NCBI GenBank assembly: GCA_964349045.1
Contig: CAYGFI010000023.1
Span: 1-41,385, forward strand
Reading direction: 5' to 3'
DNA length: 41,385 bases
Origin: JACJXF01 sp964349045
GTDB lineage: Bacteria; Bacteroidota; Bacteroidia; Bacteroidales; GCA-2748055
The first letter of the stretch is position 1; each line of letters begins with the position of its first letter. Shown one piece after another: positions 33,333 through 41,283 of this stretch. Made by a program: the position numbers and the translations under genes. The notes under the pieces are model-generated. The model was not told where the DNA came from and searched no databases. It saw nothing but the letters and a program-made list of their open reading frames with translations.

Positions 33333-34463
33333 ATGAAATTTGTCGTTTCGAGTACCGAACTCCTGAATCACCTTCAATCGGTCAGCAGGGTTATTAGTTC
33401 AAAGAATACTCTTCCTATCCTGGATAATTTTCTTTTTTCGATGAAAGGCAAGCAACTGGAAATTACAGCATCCGACCTTGAGTCGACGCTGATCACAAAG
33501 CTTACACTTGCCAATGCAACAGATTCGGGGAAAATCGCCATTCCGGCCCGTATCCTCACCGATACGCTTAAGGAGTTTTCCGATCAGCCCCTCACTTTTG
33601 AGATCAATGCTGATACTCACAACGTGGTTATCAATTCTGAAAACGGACGTTTCACGATTATGGGTCAGAACGGGGATGAATTCCCACAGATGCCGGTTTT
33701 AAAAGATGACAAAAAAGTCAGCATTGATGTTGATGCTGAACTTCTGCTCAGCGGCATTTTAAAAACAGTTTTTGCAACAGCCGACGATGAACTTCGTCCC
33801 GTTATGAATGGTATTTTTATCGAGATGTCACCTGATGATTTAACATTTGTCGCTTCTGACGCTCACAAACTGGTGCGCTACAAGAGAACCGACGGAAAAT
33901 CGGACTCAACTGCTTCATTCATCCTGCCTAAGAAACCGGCGAATCTATTAAAAAATATTCTACCCAAACAAGACAGCCGGGTAAAAGTTGAGTTTGATGA
34001 GAAAAATGCATCGTTCACCCTTACAGATTATATTCTTGTATGCAGACTGGTTGAAGGAAATTATCCCAGCTATAATTCTGTAATTCCCACTGAAAATCCC
34101 AATAAACTACATATTGACAGGCTTGAGTTTTACAATACTTTACGAAGGGTGTCTGTGTTTTCCAACCAGGCATCGAATCTGATCAAACTTCAACTCAAAG
34201 GGAACCAGATCACCGTTTCGGCACAGGATATCGACTTCTCAATATCGGCATATGAAAGACTGAATTGTCTTTACGAGGGAGATGATATGGAGATCGGGTT
34301 CAAATCAACTTTCCTTATCGAGATACTTTCAAACCTGGCAGCCACTGAGGTGATTCTTGAGATGAGCGATCCAACCCGTGCCGGATTAATCCTGCCGGCA
34401 GAAACAGCAAACGAAAATGAAGATATCCTGATGCTGTTGATGCCTATGATGATCAATGCCTGA
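33333..34463 (+). CDS. dnaN: DNA polymerase III sliding clamp (beta subunit)
   Basis: A 376-residue beta clamp that encircles DNA and tethers polymerase III. All three clamp domains are present (about 1-125, 126-245 and 246-376). SRVISSKNTLPILDNFLF near residue 18 and TDSGKIAIPAR are typical of the first domain. The C-terminus is ILMLLMPMMINA, the expected end of bacterial clamps with a hydrophobic M-P-M core. I recall gldFG and dnaN being neighbours in many Bacteroidota; here ten kilobases of accessory genes lie between. dnaA and recF are not nearby, so this is not a classical origin region. Confidence 0.94.
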   Translation: MKFVVSSTELLNHLQSVSRVISSKNTLPILDNFLFSMKGKQLEITASDLESTLITKLTLANATDSGKIAIPARILTDTLKEFSDQPLTFEINADTHNVVINSENGRFTIMGQNGDEFPQMPVLKDDKKVSIDVDAELLLSGILKTVFATADDELRPVMNGIFIEMSPDDLTFVASDAHKLVRYKRTDGKSDSTASFILPKKPANLLKNILPKQDSRVKVEFDEKNASFTLTDYILVCRLVEGNYPSYNSVIPTENPNKLHIDRLEFYNTLRRVSVFSNQASNLIKLQLKGNQITVSAQDIDFSISAYERLNCLYEGDDMEIGFKSTFLIEILSNLAATEVILEMSDPTRAGLILPAETANENEDILMLLMPMMINA

Positions 34464-34495
34464 GGCATTCAGGGAATAAAATAAAAATCATATTG

Positions 34496-34550
34496 AGCAC
34501 GCAAGGTCGCAGTTAACAATTAATGCACGACCTTCGCGTGCTTCAATTTT
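34496..34550 (+). terminator. hairpin between dnaN and the exonuclease gene
   Basis: The arms AGCACGCAAGGTCG (34496-34509) and CGACCTTCGCGTGCT (34528-34542) are complementary apart from one bulged base, giving a strong stem of about 14 bp with an 18-base loop. The tail TCAATTTT is short. It would end dnaN transcription or reduce read-through into the exonuclease, whose ATG is 20 bases further on. Confidence 0.55.
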
Positions 34551-34561
34551 AAAAAAGTATT

Positions 34562-35329
34562 ATGCAACTTAACCTCAGGAATCCCATTGTATTTTTTGAC
34601 CTCGAAACCACGGGTATTAATATTGCAGCAGACCGGATTGTTGAGCTTTCATACCTGAAGATCGAACTGAACGGGAATGAAGTAAGTAAGACAATGCTGA
34701 TTAATCCGACAATTCCAATTCCACCGGAATCTACAGAAATACATGGAATCACCGATGAAGATGTAAAGGACTCTCCCACTTTTCTTTCCATAGCAAAAAC
34801 TCTTGCCCGGGAAATTGAAGGGTGCGACCTTGCAGGCTATAACTCCAATAAATTTGACATTCCTCTGCTCGCCGAAGAATTCCTCAGAGCTGATGTTGAT
34901 ATCGATATGACGAAGCGTAAATTTATCGATGTACAGGTAATTTTTCATAAGATGGAGCAACGTACGCTCGGGGCAGCATATAAATTCTATTGCGACCGTG
35001 ATCTGGAAAATGCTCACAGCGCCGAAGCCGACACAAGAGCCACGTATGAGATTTTGAAAGCACAGCTCGATCGTTATCCCACTTTACAAAATGATATGGC
35101 AGCTTTAGCCGAATTTTCGGCTCATAATAAAAATGTTGATTTTGCAGGAAGGATCATTTACAATGAAAATAAAGCTGAGGTATTTAATTTTGGTAAATAC
35201 AAGGGGAAACCGGTTGAGGAAGTACTTGCAAAAGACCCGGGATACTATGGATGGCTTATGAATGGGGATTTTCCGCTTCATACAAAAAAGGTAATAACAA
35301 CGATTAAACTTAGGGCTTTCGGGAAGTAA
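34562..35329 (+). CDS. DnaQ-like 3'-5' exonuclease (DEDDh) with ExoX-type C-terminal domain
   Basis: A 255-residue protein. The exonuclease core has all DEDDh residues: FFDLET (D13, E15), NKFD (D99), and H152 and D157 in AHSAEADTRA. The C-terminal part (about 210-255, FGKYKGKPVEEVLAKDPGYYGWLM) is the ExoX C-terminal-like domain seen in related nucleases. A proofreading or repair exonuclease acting in the cytoplasm is likely, and adjacency to dnaN fits that. It differs from E. coli epsilon in the C-terminal domain, so a symbol is not assigned. Confidence 0.9.
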   Translation: MQLNLRNPIVFFDLETTGINIAADRIVELSYLKIELNGNEVSKTMLINPTIPIPPESTEIHGITDEDVKDSPTFLSIAKTLAREIEGCDLAGYNSNKFDIPLLAEEFLRADVDIDMTKRKFIDVQVIFHKMEQRTLGAAYKFYCDRDLENAHSAEADTRATYEILKAQLDRYPTLQNDMAALAEFSAHNKNVDFAGRIIYNENKAEVFNFGKYKGKPVEEVLAKDPGYYGWLMNGDFPLHTKKVITTIKLRAFGK

Positions 35330-35460
35330 ACCGGAATATTAATCTAATTAATCGTATTGGTACAATTTTATTTGCGCAATGATTCGCCCCTTTTTACATA
35401 ACTTTCAAAAAGTGAAATTTGTTTTCTTTTACTGAATTGAAACAATAAAATTTATTGGTA

Positions 35461-36072
35461 ATGAAAATCATTTGCATTGGCCGAAACTACCACGAACACG
35501 CTAAAGAGCTGAATAATCCTGTTCCATCAAAGCCGGTATTTTTTATGAAACCCGATTCGGCCCTGGTAATCCGCAATCGCCCGTTTTTCTATCCTGAGTT
35601 TTCCAGCGATATTCATCATGAGCTTGAAGTGGTACTAAAGATCGACCGCTTAGGCCGTTCCATTGAAACAAAATATGCCTCACGCTATTTCTCCCAGATT
35701 GGACTGGGAGTAGATTTCACGGCCCGGGATTTGCAGACAGAATGCAAGAAGAATGGTTTGCCCTGGGAAATTGCAAAAGGTTTTGATTATTCGGCTCCGG
35801 TAAGTAAATTTATGCCGGTAGAAAGTTTTGGCGATATTCACAATCTGAGTTTCCACCTCGATATTAACGGAAAACGCGTTCAAACCGGATTTACTTCTGA
35901 AATGATTTTTCCCTTTGAACATATCATCTCCTATGTTTCACAGTTTATAACGCTTAAAACCGGTGATCTGATCTTTACCGGAACTCCGGCCGGAGTGGGA
36001 CCTGTGAAGGTAGGTGACCGGCTGACGGCATACCTGGAGGGGAACAAAATGATGGACTTTTATGTGAAGTGA
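35461..36072 (+). CDS. fumarylacetoacetate hydrolase family protein
   Basis: A 203-residue FAH-family enzyme. The start is taken at the ATG at 35461, because the alternative TTG at 35455 adds only two residues. MKIICIGRNYHEHAKEL is the common N-terminus. The metal site is E54 and E56 in HHELEV and D85 in GVDFTARD, and the C-terminal IFTGTPAGVGPVKVGD is the FAH signature. Family members act on acylpyruvates and oxaloacetate-like compounds. E. coli YcgM and human FAHD1 are examples, the latter an acylpyruvase and oxaloacetate decarboxylase. The exact substrate is not determined. Confidence 0.9.
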   Translation: MKIICIGRNYHEHAKELNNPVPSKPVFFMKPDSALVIRNRPFFYPEFSSDIHHELEVVLKIDRLGRSIETKYASRYFSQIGLGVDFTARDLQTECKKNGLPWEIAKGFDYSAPVSKFMPVESFGDIHNLSFHLDINGKRVQTGFTSEMIFPFEHIISYVSQFITLKTGDLIFTGTPAGVGPVKVGDRLTAYLEGNKMMDFYVK

Positions 36073-36112
36073 CCCTACCCCGGCCCCTTGGGGAGGGCCT
36101 GGGTGGGGCCAC
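36073..36112. repeat. G/C-rich palindromic intergenic repeat, also coding for a protein tail
   Basis: A C-run half followed by a G-run half, including GGCCCC (36082-36087) and GGGGCC (36105-36110) as matching arms. The base composition is far above its surroundings. It lies between the convergent FAH and HD genes and could act as a bidirectional terminator. It resembles CCCCGGCCCCTCCCC-like repeats that I remember as common in Bacteroidota genomes, but I cannot confirm the family. Confidence 0.65.
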
Positions 36113-36956
36113 ACCACTCCCTCCTCAGATTCTCAAAAAAAGTTTTTTCATACATCCCCTCATGTTCACTTATAGCAGAAGAGCAGAGACTCTCAACTGA
36201 ATTAACTCCCCCGAGAATCTGCCGGTAGAAAAATTTAATAATATTCACCGGACCGTGATCAATACTTCTGCCGCTGGGATCTTTGCGGAGCTGGGCGTTG
36301 TATTGTCGGAAAAAGTTCTCAAGAACATCGTAGCGTGGCGCATGGGTTTTTATCATTCCGGGGAGGTGCATGCAATTGCTCATAAAATTTCTGAACCTGC
36401 CACTTGCGTTGGAAATGACTTGTTGTCCAAGTTCTTCCATGGAAATTCCACGTAACAGATATATTTCACTGTAGCGGTATATTCCGCAATAGCTGAATGC
36501 ATCCATATCGTCACAGATATTCAGTACAGTAAGCAAATTTGCCTTATTACCGGTGGTGATTTCGGACGTAAACCGGTAGGACTTGTCATCATGATGCTCA
36601 ATTGCATCAAGAATTCTTCTGCTGTTTTCATTCAGGGGGATTTGATTCTGTCCCATCCAGTCTTCACACAGATGGCGGCTTTCCTTACCATGATCCGAGT
36701 CCCTGTTGATACTCATGCCTGTGTCGTGAAAGAAAATTGCAATCATTATCTCTTCCATGCTTGCCTTGTCGATGAGTATTCCGCGGAAAGAAATCTCTTT
36801 GAGAAGGTCCCTGGCATAGTTCCATACCCGCAGGTGGTGTTCCTCGTTGTGAGAGGGCAGGGGATCGAGGGCGAATATTTCTTTTACATGCGTGTATAGT
36901 CTGGAGAGCCATTTGACTTCAGTGGACTGAAGTACCTGATTAAAATCTTCTGACAT
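36075..36956 (-). CDS. HD-domain hydrolase
   Basis: A 293-residue protein with an HD metal-dependent phosphohydrolase domain in the N-terminal half: H40/H41 in NEEHHLRV, H77-D78 in FFHDTG, and DAIEHHD further along. Such domains hydrolyse nucleotides or cyclic nucleotides; the substrate is unknown. The last eleven residues, GPTQALPKGPG, and the stop codon are encoded by the G/C-rich repeat at 36073-36112. The natural C-terminus was therefore probably at about residue 282 before the repeat inserted. The start codon region is 45 bases from the octamer array next to pyk. Confidence 0.8.
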   Translation of the reverse strand: MSEDFNQVLQSTEVKWLSRLYTHVKEIFALDPLPSHNEEHHLRVWNYARDLLKEISFRGILIDKASMEEIMIAIFFHDTGMSINRDSDHGKESRHLCEDWMGQNQIPLNENSRRILDAIEHHDDKSYRFTSEITTGNKANLLTVLNICDDMDAFSYCGIYRYSEIYLLRGISMEELGQQVISNASGRFRNFMSNCMHLPGMIKTHAPRYDVLENFFRQYNAQLRKDPSGRSIDHGPVNIIKFFYRQILGGVNSVESLCSSAISEHEGMYEKTFFENLRREWCGPTQALPKGPG

Positions 36957-37001
36957 TATATGTTTCCTGGTTTTGAAAGAATTTAATGTTTCGGTGATGT
37001 C

Positions 37002-37041
37002 GTCACCTTGTCACTTTGTCACCCCGTCACCTCGTCACTAA
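37002..37041. repeat. octamer tandem array (5 units, GTCACNNN) at the pyruvate kinase stop
   Basis: Five 8-bp units, GTCACCTT, GTCACTTT, GTCACCCC, GTCACCTC and GTCACTAA, the last overlapping the minus-strand stop codon of pyruvate kinase (37038-37040). Core and period are the same as in the arrays at 11061 and 38581. Confidence 0.9.
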
Positions 37042-38465
37042 ATATACGTTAACTTCAGCATATTCGTCTTCCCCCTCTCCAGAAGCGGCATACTACCTAC
37101 ACTCACGATAACATCCCCATGTTTGATCAGATTTTTATCGAGCAGAAATTGAATAGAAGAATTGATATACGATTCCATGGTCTGGTACTCTTTCGACTCA
37201 AAGGCTCTGACACCCCAAACGAGGCTGAGAACCGGTAAAAGGGTTTTATTTACTGTAAATGCAAATATATCGGACTTTGGGCGATAAGAAGATATTCTGA
37301 AGGCTGTATAACCCGAATGGGTAAAAGTCAGAATGGCTTTAGCCTGAGTCTGCTCAGCCATGATACAGGCATTGTAACAAATCGAATCGGGAAGGAAAGT
37401 ACGGGAAAAATCTTTTGGCGGATGATTTCTGAAATACTTAAACCCATTATCTTCAGTCCAGTCGATAATCTTTTGCATGGACTGAATGACTCCCACAGGG
37501 AATTTTCCTGTGGAGGTTTCTCCGCTCAGCATCAGGGTATCCGCCCCGTCGAGAACTGCATTGGCAACATCGGTAGCTTCAGCGCGGGTAGGACGAAAAT
37601 TGGTAATCATACTCTCCATCATCTGGGTAGCGATGATTACAGGTTTCGACTGGTATATGCATTTTTCCACGATTTGTTTCTGAAGCATTGGAACTCTGTC
37701 GAAATCCACTTCCACTCCAAGATCTCCCCGTGCAACCATTATGGCATCTGCCATATCGATAATCTGGTCAATCTCATCAATGGCTTCCGGCTTTTCTATT
37801 TTCGCCACTATTCGGGTGTTCTTGCGACTGTGTTTAATTAGTTTTTTCAGATCGATGATATCATTTACCGATCGTACAAAAGACAAGGCAATCCAATCTA
37901 CATTGTGTTCAAGTGCAAAAAGGGCATCTTCAATATCTTTTTCTGTAAGACTGGGAAGGGATACTTTTGTATTTGGAAGATTTACGCCTTTTTTAGATGA
38001 CAATATTCCACCATATATTACCCGGGTGGTTACGGAATCTTTACGATTGGTAGAAATAACTTCGAGCTTGATTTTACCATCGTCTATTAAAATGATTTCA
38101 CCTACCGTAACATCTTTAGGCAGGAGTTCATAGCTCATATAAGCTTTTTCGGCAGTTCCCTCGCAATTCTCCGAGACCAGTTTAAATTCGCTTCCACTTA
38201 CAAGTTCCACTCCGTTGTTCTGTACCACTCCGATCCTGAGTTTTGGTCCCTGGAGATCTGCAAGGATGGCTACATTAACATCCAGTTCAGCGTTTAATTC
38301 ACGAATGGTATTAATGTTTTTCAAATGGTCCTCGTGCGAACCATGGGAGAAGTTCAGGCGGCAGACATCAATTCCTTCTTCATACATCTGTCGAAGTACT
38401 TCTTTGTCCTGGGAAGCAGGACCGAGAGTGGCAATTACTTTGGTATGGGAACGTTCTTGTCTCAT
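37038..38465 (-). CDS. pyk: pyruvate kinase
   Basis: A 475-residue pyruvate kinase that makes pyruvate and ATP from phosphoenolpyruvate and ADP. RSHTKVIATLGPAS starts the barrel, CRLNFSHGSHEDH is the conserved early motif, and IVAKIEKPEAIDEID (about 218-232) carries the catalytic lysine. MVARGDLGVEV and ATQMMESMI follow, with the C-terminal domain from about 350. Length is normal for bacteria. The stop overlaps an octamer array. With the ferredoxin-linked oxidoreductase at the left end, it suits fermentative metabolism. Confidence 0.95.
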   Translation of the reverse strand: MRQERSHTKVIATLGPASQDKEVLRQMYEEGIDVCRLNFSHGSHEDHLKNINTIRELNAELDVNVAILADLQGPKLRIGVVQNNGVELVSGSEFKLVSENCEGTAEKAYMSYELLPKDVTVGEIILIDDGKIKLEVISTNRKDSVTTRVIYGGILSSKKGVNLPNTKVSLPSLTEKDIEDALFALEHNVDWIALSFVRSVNDIIDLKKLIKHSRKNTRIVAKIEKPEAIDEIDQIIDMADAIMVARGDLGVEVDFDRVPMLQKQIVEKCIYQSKPVIIATQMMESMITNFRPTRAEATDVANAVLDGADTLMLSGETSTGKFPVGVIQSMQKIIDWTEDNGFKYFRNHPPKDFSRTFLPDSICYNACIMAEQTQAKAILTFTHSGYTAFRISSYRPKSDIFAFTVNKTLLPVLSLVWGVRAFESKEYQTMESYINSSIQFLLDKNLIKHGDVIVSVGSMPLLERGKTNMLKLTYI

Positions 38466-38533
38466 GGGTGTTGTTAATTACAGTGGTAAATTTAAAAAAA
38501 AAATGGATATCCGGGAACATTAGTCTATGACTT

Positions 38534-38595
38534 CGTGATGACGTGACGGGGTAACGAAGTAAAGGAATAACAGATTTCGTCGTCACGTCGTCACA
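38534..38595. repeat. inverted octamer arrays forming a long hairpin upstream of pyruvate kinase
   Basis: The arm at 38534-38548 (CGTGATGACGTGACG) pairs with 38581-38595 over 15 positions, with one G:U wobble and one mismatch, leaving a 32-base loop. The left arm is part of a decayed, oppositely oriented copy of the same octamer family. The structure would form in the message running from the CAP gene into pyk, about 70 bases ahead of the pyk start. Confidence 0.6.
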
Positions 38596-38612
38596 TCGTC
38601 ACTTCGTCACGT
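38581..38612. repeat. octamer tandem array (4 units, CGTCACNT) at the CAP gene stop
   Basis: Four exact 8-bp units, CGTCACGT, CGTCACAT, CGTCACTT and CGTCACGT, ending one base before the CAP gene stop codon (38614-38616). Confidence 0.9.
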
Positions 38613-38613
38613 A

Positions 38614-39249
38614 TTACCTATTCCCTGCAACCCTCCCAAAATCCATTACGCAATTAAACCGGTAGCTTTTATGTGGCTGAATTGAAACTCCTATCGAGTC
38701 GAACCCGGGATTAAGCATATTAATACGGTGTCCGAGATTGGGAACGTCCTTGTCAATCAGGAGCTGGATTGCTATATCAATGGCTTTATCATAACCGTAA
38801 GAACAATTTTCGGCTACACTGTTGTACTTTTTCATAAGGGGTTTGAAGCGGGATTCAAAACCTTTGTGCCCCAGGTGACCTGATTTTCCCGATTTTATAG
38901 CATGTCCGAATGCAACGTTATATAAATCCTTTTCGGGATAAAGCAAAGGGAGATTCTTAACGGGTTTCAGGTCTTTGTAAAGAGATTTGATGTATTTGTT
39001 TTTTTCTTCGCCTTCAATGTATGTATCCAGGAATGTCCCGGAAAATAATGGTCCATCGGTTCTTGCCAGGTTGGTGATTAATATGACAAGTTTTTCTTCG
39101 CTGGTCATATAATCTGCATCCATTGCAGTGTTGGCTTTTGCGATGATGAGGGAGTCCCAGCGGTTCCAGACCTTCTGGTCGATGTATTTCTGGGCATTAA
39201 GTTGAAAAAAGGAAAGAGTCAGCAGGAATAAAAACAGATATTTTTTCAT
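38614..39249 (-). CDS. exported CAP (SCP/PR1-like) domain protein
   Basis: A 211-residue protein with a signal peptide (residues 1-19, MKKYLFLFLLTLSFFQLNA). A CAP domain follows: LVILITNLARTDG near the N-terminus, GHLGHKGFESRF, SVAENCSYG, and the LGHRINMLNPGFDSIGVS stretch typical of bacterial members. Bacterial CAP proteins are secreted and widespread but mostly without known function, and sterol or lipid binding and protease activity have been proposed for relatives. It is the gene before pyk on the same strand. Confidence 0.82.
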   Translation of the reverse strand: MKKYLFLFLLTLSFFQLNAQKYIDQKVWNRWDSLIIAKANTAMDADYMTSEEKLVILITNLARTDGPLFSGTFLDTYIEGEEKNKYIKSLYKDLKPVKNLPLLYPEKDLYNVAFGHAIKSGKSGHLGHKGFESRFKPLMKKYNSVAENCSYGYDKAIDIAIQLLIDKDVPNLGHRINMLNPGFDSIGVSIQPHKSYRFNCVMDFGRVAGNR

Positions 39250-39282
39250 ATCCAGAATTTTATATGAAAGGATAAATACAAA

Positions 39283-39741
39283 TCACGAATTGTCATGCCA
39301 TGAATTCCCCTGTATATCTCTGATCATGAAAATATCATAATTATTATATGAGAAGAATCCAAGCTTTTTATACAGCCTTTTTGCAATAGTATTGTCTTTA
39401 TGCACTTCAAGTTTCACCTGGCTACCGACTTTTTTGAGGTAATCTATCGCCTCCTGACCAAGACGTGTTCCCAGTCTTTTGCCCTGGTAATCGGGTTTAA
39501 TGGCAAAATGGTGAAGGTGCATTCTTCTTCCATCGAAGGTAATCCAGCAAGATCCCATGAGTATACCATTTTCGGGATCTTCCATAACCATTAGTTTTCC
39601 TCCGATTTTCAAGCAATTACGAATAACTTTCTCGTTATCTCCACGCTCGGGGTTTCCAATTCCGGTTTCTTTCCAGAGTTTAATAAGTCGCTGATAATCA
39701 CCAGATTCATAATCCCTTGTTATAATATTACTCACATCCAT
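39283..39741 (-). CDS. GNAT family N-acetyltransferase
   Basis: A 152-residue GCN5-related acetyltransferase that transfers acetyl from acetyl-CoA. The acetyl-CoA loop is in GKRLGTRLGQEAIDYL (about 92-107), and LEVHKDNTIAKRLYKKLGF is the usual C-terminal A/B motif. HHFAIKPDYQG precedes it. The acceptor is not predictable and could be an amino acid, a protein N-terminus or a small amine. It is 33 bases upstream of the CAP gene and may be cotranscribed. Confidence 0.85.
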   Translation of the reverse strand: MDVSNIITRDYESGDYQRLIKLWKETGIGNPERGDNEKVIRNCLKIGGKLMVMEDPENGILMGSCWITFDGRRMHLHHFAIKPDYQGKRLGTRLGQEAIDYLKKVGSQVKLEVHKDNTIAKRLYKKLGFFSYNNYDIFMIRDIQGNSWHDNS

Positions 39742-39832
39742 AACCTATTAATCCAATTAATAAAAAAATATTCTGCCAACATATAATCCTCTATTTTACA
39801 AATCTCCACTTATGCTAAAATGTGTAAAGCAA

Positions 39833-39864
39833 ATTTTCAAATTTTCAAATTTTCAATTTTTTCA
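39833..39864. repeat. AT-rich octamer repeat across the NfeD-like stop codon
   Basis: On the plus strand AAATTTTC repeats three times from about 39833 and decays into AATTTTTT. On the minus strand this encodes the last residues (IENLKI) and the TGA stop of the NfeD-like gene. Confidence 0.75.
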
Positions 39865-41270
39865 ACATAAAGCTGGCCTGTTTCAAAACGGACAACCTTA
39901 ATCTTTGTGCCTTTCTCAATAAAACCGAATTCAGATTTTGCATCGTAGATTTCACCATTTACTTCAACTTTTCCCGATGGGCGCAAAACAGTGTAAGCAG
40001 TTCCTCCGAGTCCTACCAGGTTGCGTTCTGCAAGATCAGCGCTTGTAAATCCATCTTCTTTTTGCTGGGTTTCGCGGAGGGCAATTCCCGGGAAAGCCGT
40101 CGAAGTAATAAGCTTTTTCCCCAGATAGAGCGAGGCTAATACAGCGCCAAGCAGGGAAAGAATAACAATCATCAGAGCTTTCATTACGGTATTGATGGCG
40201 AGGGAGATATCTCCACTTTCAAAGACTAAATTATCGACCATGGCCATGGTAAGACCGGAGACCATAAGGATAATTCCTGCTATTCCCGCAACGCCAAATC
40301 CAGGTATGGCAAAGATTTCGACAGCGAGAAGGATAATTCCGGCAATAAAAACAAGGATTTCCCAGTTCTCAGCAAGTCCCTCGAGATAGAGAGGAGCAAA
40401 ATACAGAACAGCTCCTAAAGCTGCGGCTGCCAGAGGAAAACCAATACCGGGAGTCTGAAGCTCAAAATAGATACCCCCGATAATCAGCATAATCAGCAGG
40501 CTCTGTATAATGGGACTCAGAAGGAAATTTATGAATTTATCCAGGGTTGTAGGCTTAAACTCGATGATTTCGTAATTTTCAATTCCTGCCTTTTTCATGA
40601 TATCAGCTGCACTTGTTGCCAGTCCTTCGCAATATCCAAATTTTATTGCCTCTTCAGCTGTGAATGTCAATACTTTACCGCTGTCGCTTATTCCCGTAAC
40701 AACCATTGTTGGATCAACCATAGCTTCGGCTATGTGTGGATCGCGCTTCCATTTAATGATGGTATCGTTACCGGTAATGATGGTATCCTTTCCATGAGCT
40801 TCGGCGGTGGCACGCATGGTAGCCCGCATGTACGACTGGTATTTATCGGGGACCTCTTCTCCGGTTTGATTTACAACCGTTGCCGCACCGATTTTCCCAC
40901 CTGCCCTCATATAGATGCTGTCGCATGCAATGGAAATCAAAGCGCCGGCAGACGCGGCATTGTCGTCAATAAAAATATAAACCGGAATCCGGCTGTTCAG
41001 GATTTTTGTACGAATGCTATCGGCAATATCAACCAGGCCGCCATAGGTATTCATCTGGATGAGGATAATATCTGCTTTTAACCGCTCCGCTTCCTCAAAA
41101 CTCTTCTGAGTGATACGCCACATGGGTTTTGCAATCATATCGTTTATACTATATTTATATACGATATATTTACGGGTTCCCTCCTGATTAATTTCTCCTG
41201 CTGATGCGAAAAGGAAAATGGAAAGCAACAATAGCAAGTATTTCCTGAACATTATAGGAGTTTTTATCAT
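39837..41270 (-). CDS. NfeD-family ClpP-class membrane serine protease
   Basis: A protein of 477 residues from the ATG at 41270; a GTG at 41294 would add eight residues before the signal sequence. The signal peptide lies at about residues 8-24. An S49/ClpP-like protease domain follows (about 35-230) with the nucleophile serine in DDNAASAGALIS (S107), then a group of membrane helices (about 255-390) and a C-terminal NfeD OB-fold domain. In archaea the STOPP partner protein is cleaved by such a protease. In bacteria NfeD is often beside the flotillin gene floA, which is not seen here. Function is likely in membrane or stress homeostasis. Confidence 0.88.
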   Translation of the reverse strand: MIKTPIMFRKYLLLLLSIFLFASAGEINQEGTRKYIVYKYSINDMIAKPMWRITQKSFEEAERLKADIILIQMNTYGGLVDIADSIRTKILNSRIPVYIFIDDNAASAGALISIACDSIYMRAGGKIGAATVVNQTGEEVPDKYQSYMRATMRATAEAHGKDTIITGNDTIIKWKRDPHIAEAMVDPTMVVTGISDSGKVLTFTAEEAIKFGYCEGLATSAADIMKKAGIENYEIIEFKPTTLDKFINFLLSPIIQSLLIMLIIGGIYFELQTPGIGFPLAAAALGAVLYFAPLYLEGLAENWEILVFIAGIILLAVEIFAIPGFGVAGIAGIILMVSGLTMAMVDNLVFESGDISLAINTVMKALMIVILSLLGAVLASLYLGKKLITSTAFPGIALRETQQKEDGFTSADLAERNLVGLGGTAYTVLRPSGKVEVNGEIYDAKSEFGFIEKGTKIKVVRFETGQLYVEKIENLKI

Positions 41271-41283
41271 AACGTATTTATTG

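Noticed and set aside
33333..35329. Replication origin beside dnaN
   Set aside because: No dnaA, recF or gyrB nearby and no cluster of DnaA boxes seen. dnaN away from the origin is normal in Bacteroidota.
36073..36112. Insertion sequence end
   Set aside because: There is no transposase or matching second end; it is a short palindromic repeat.
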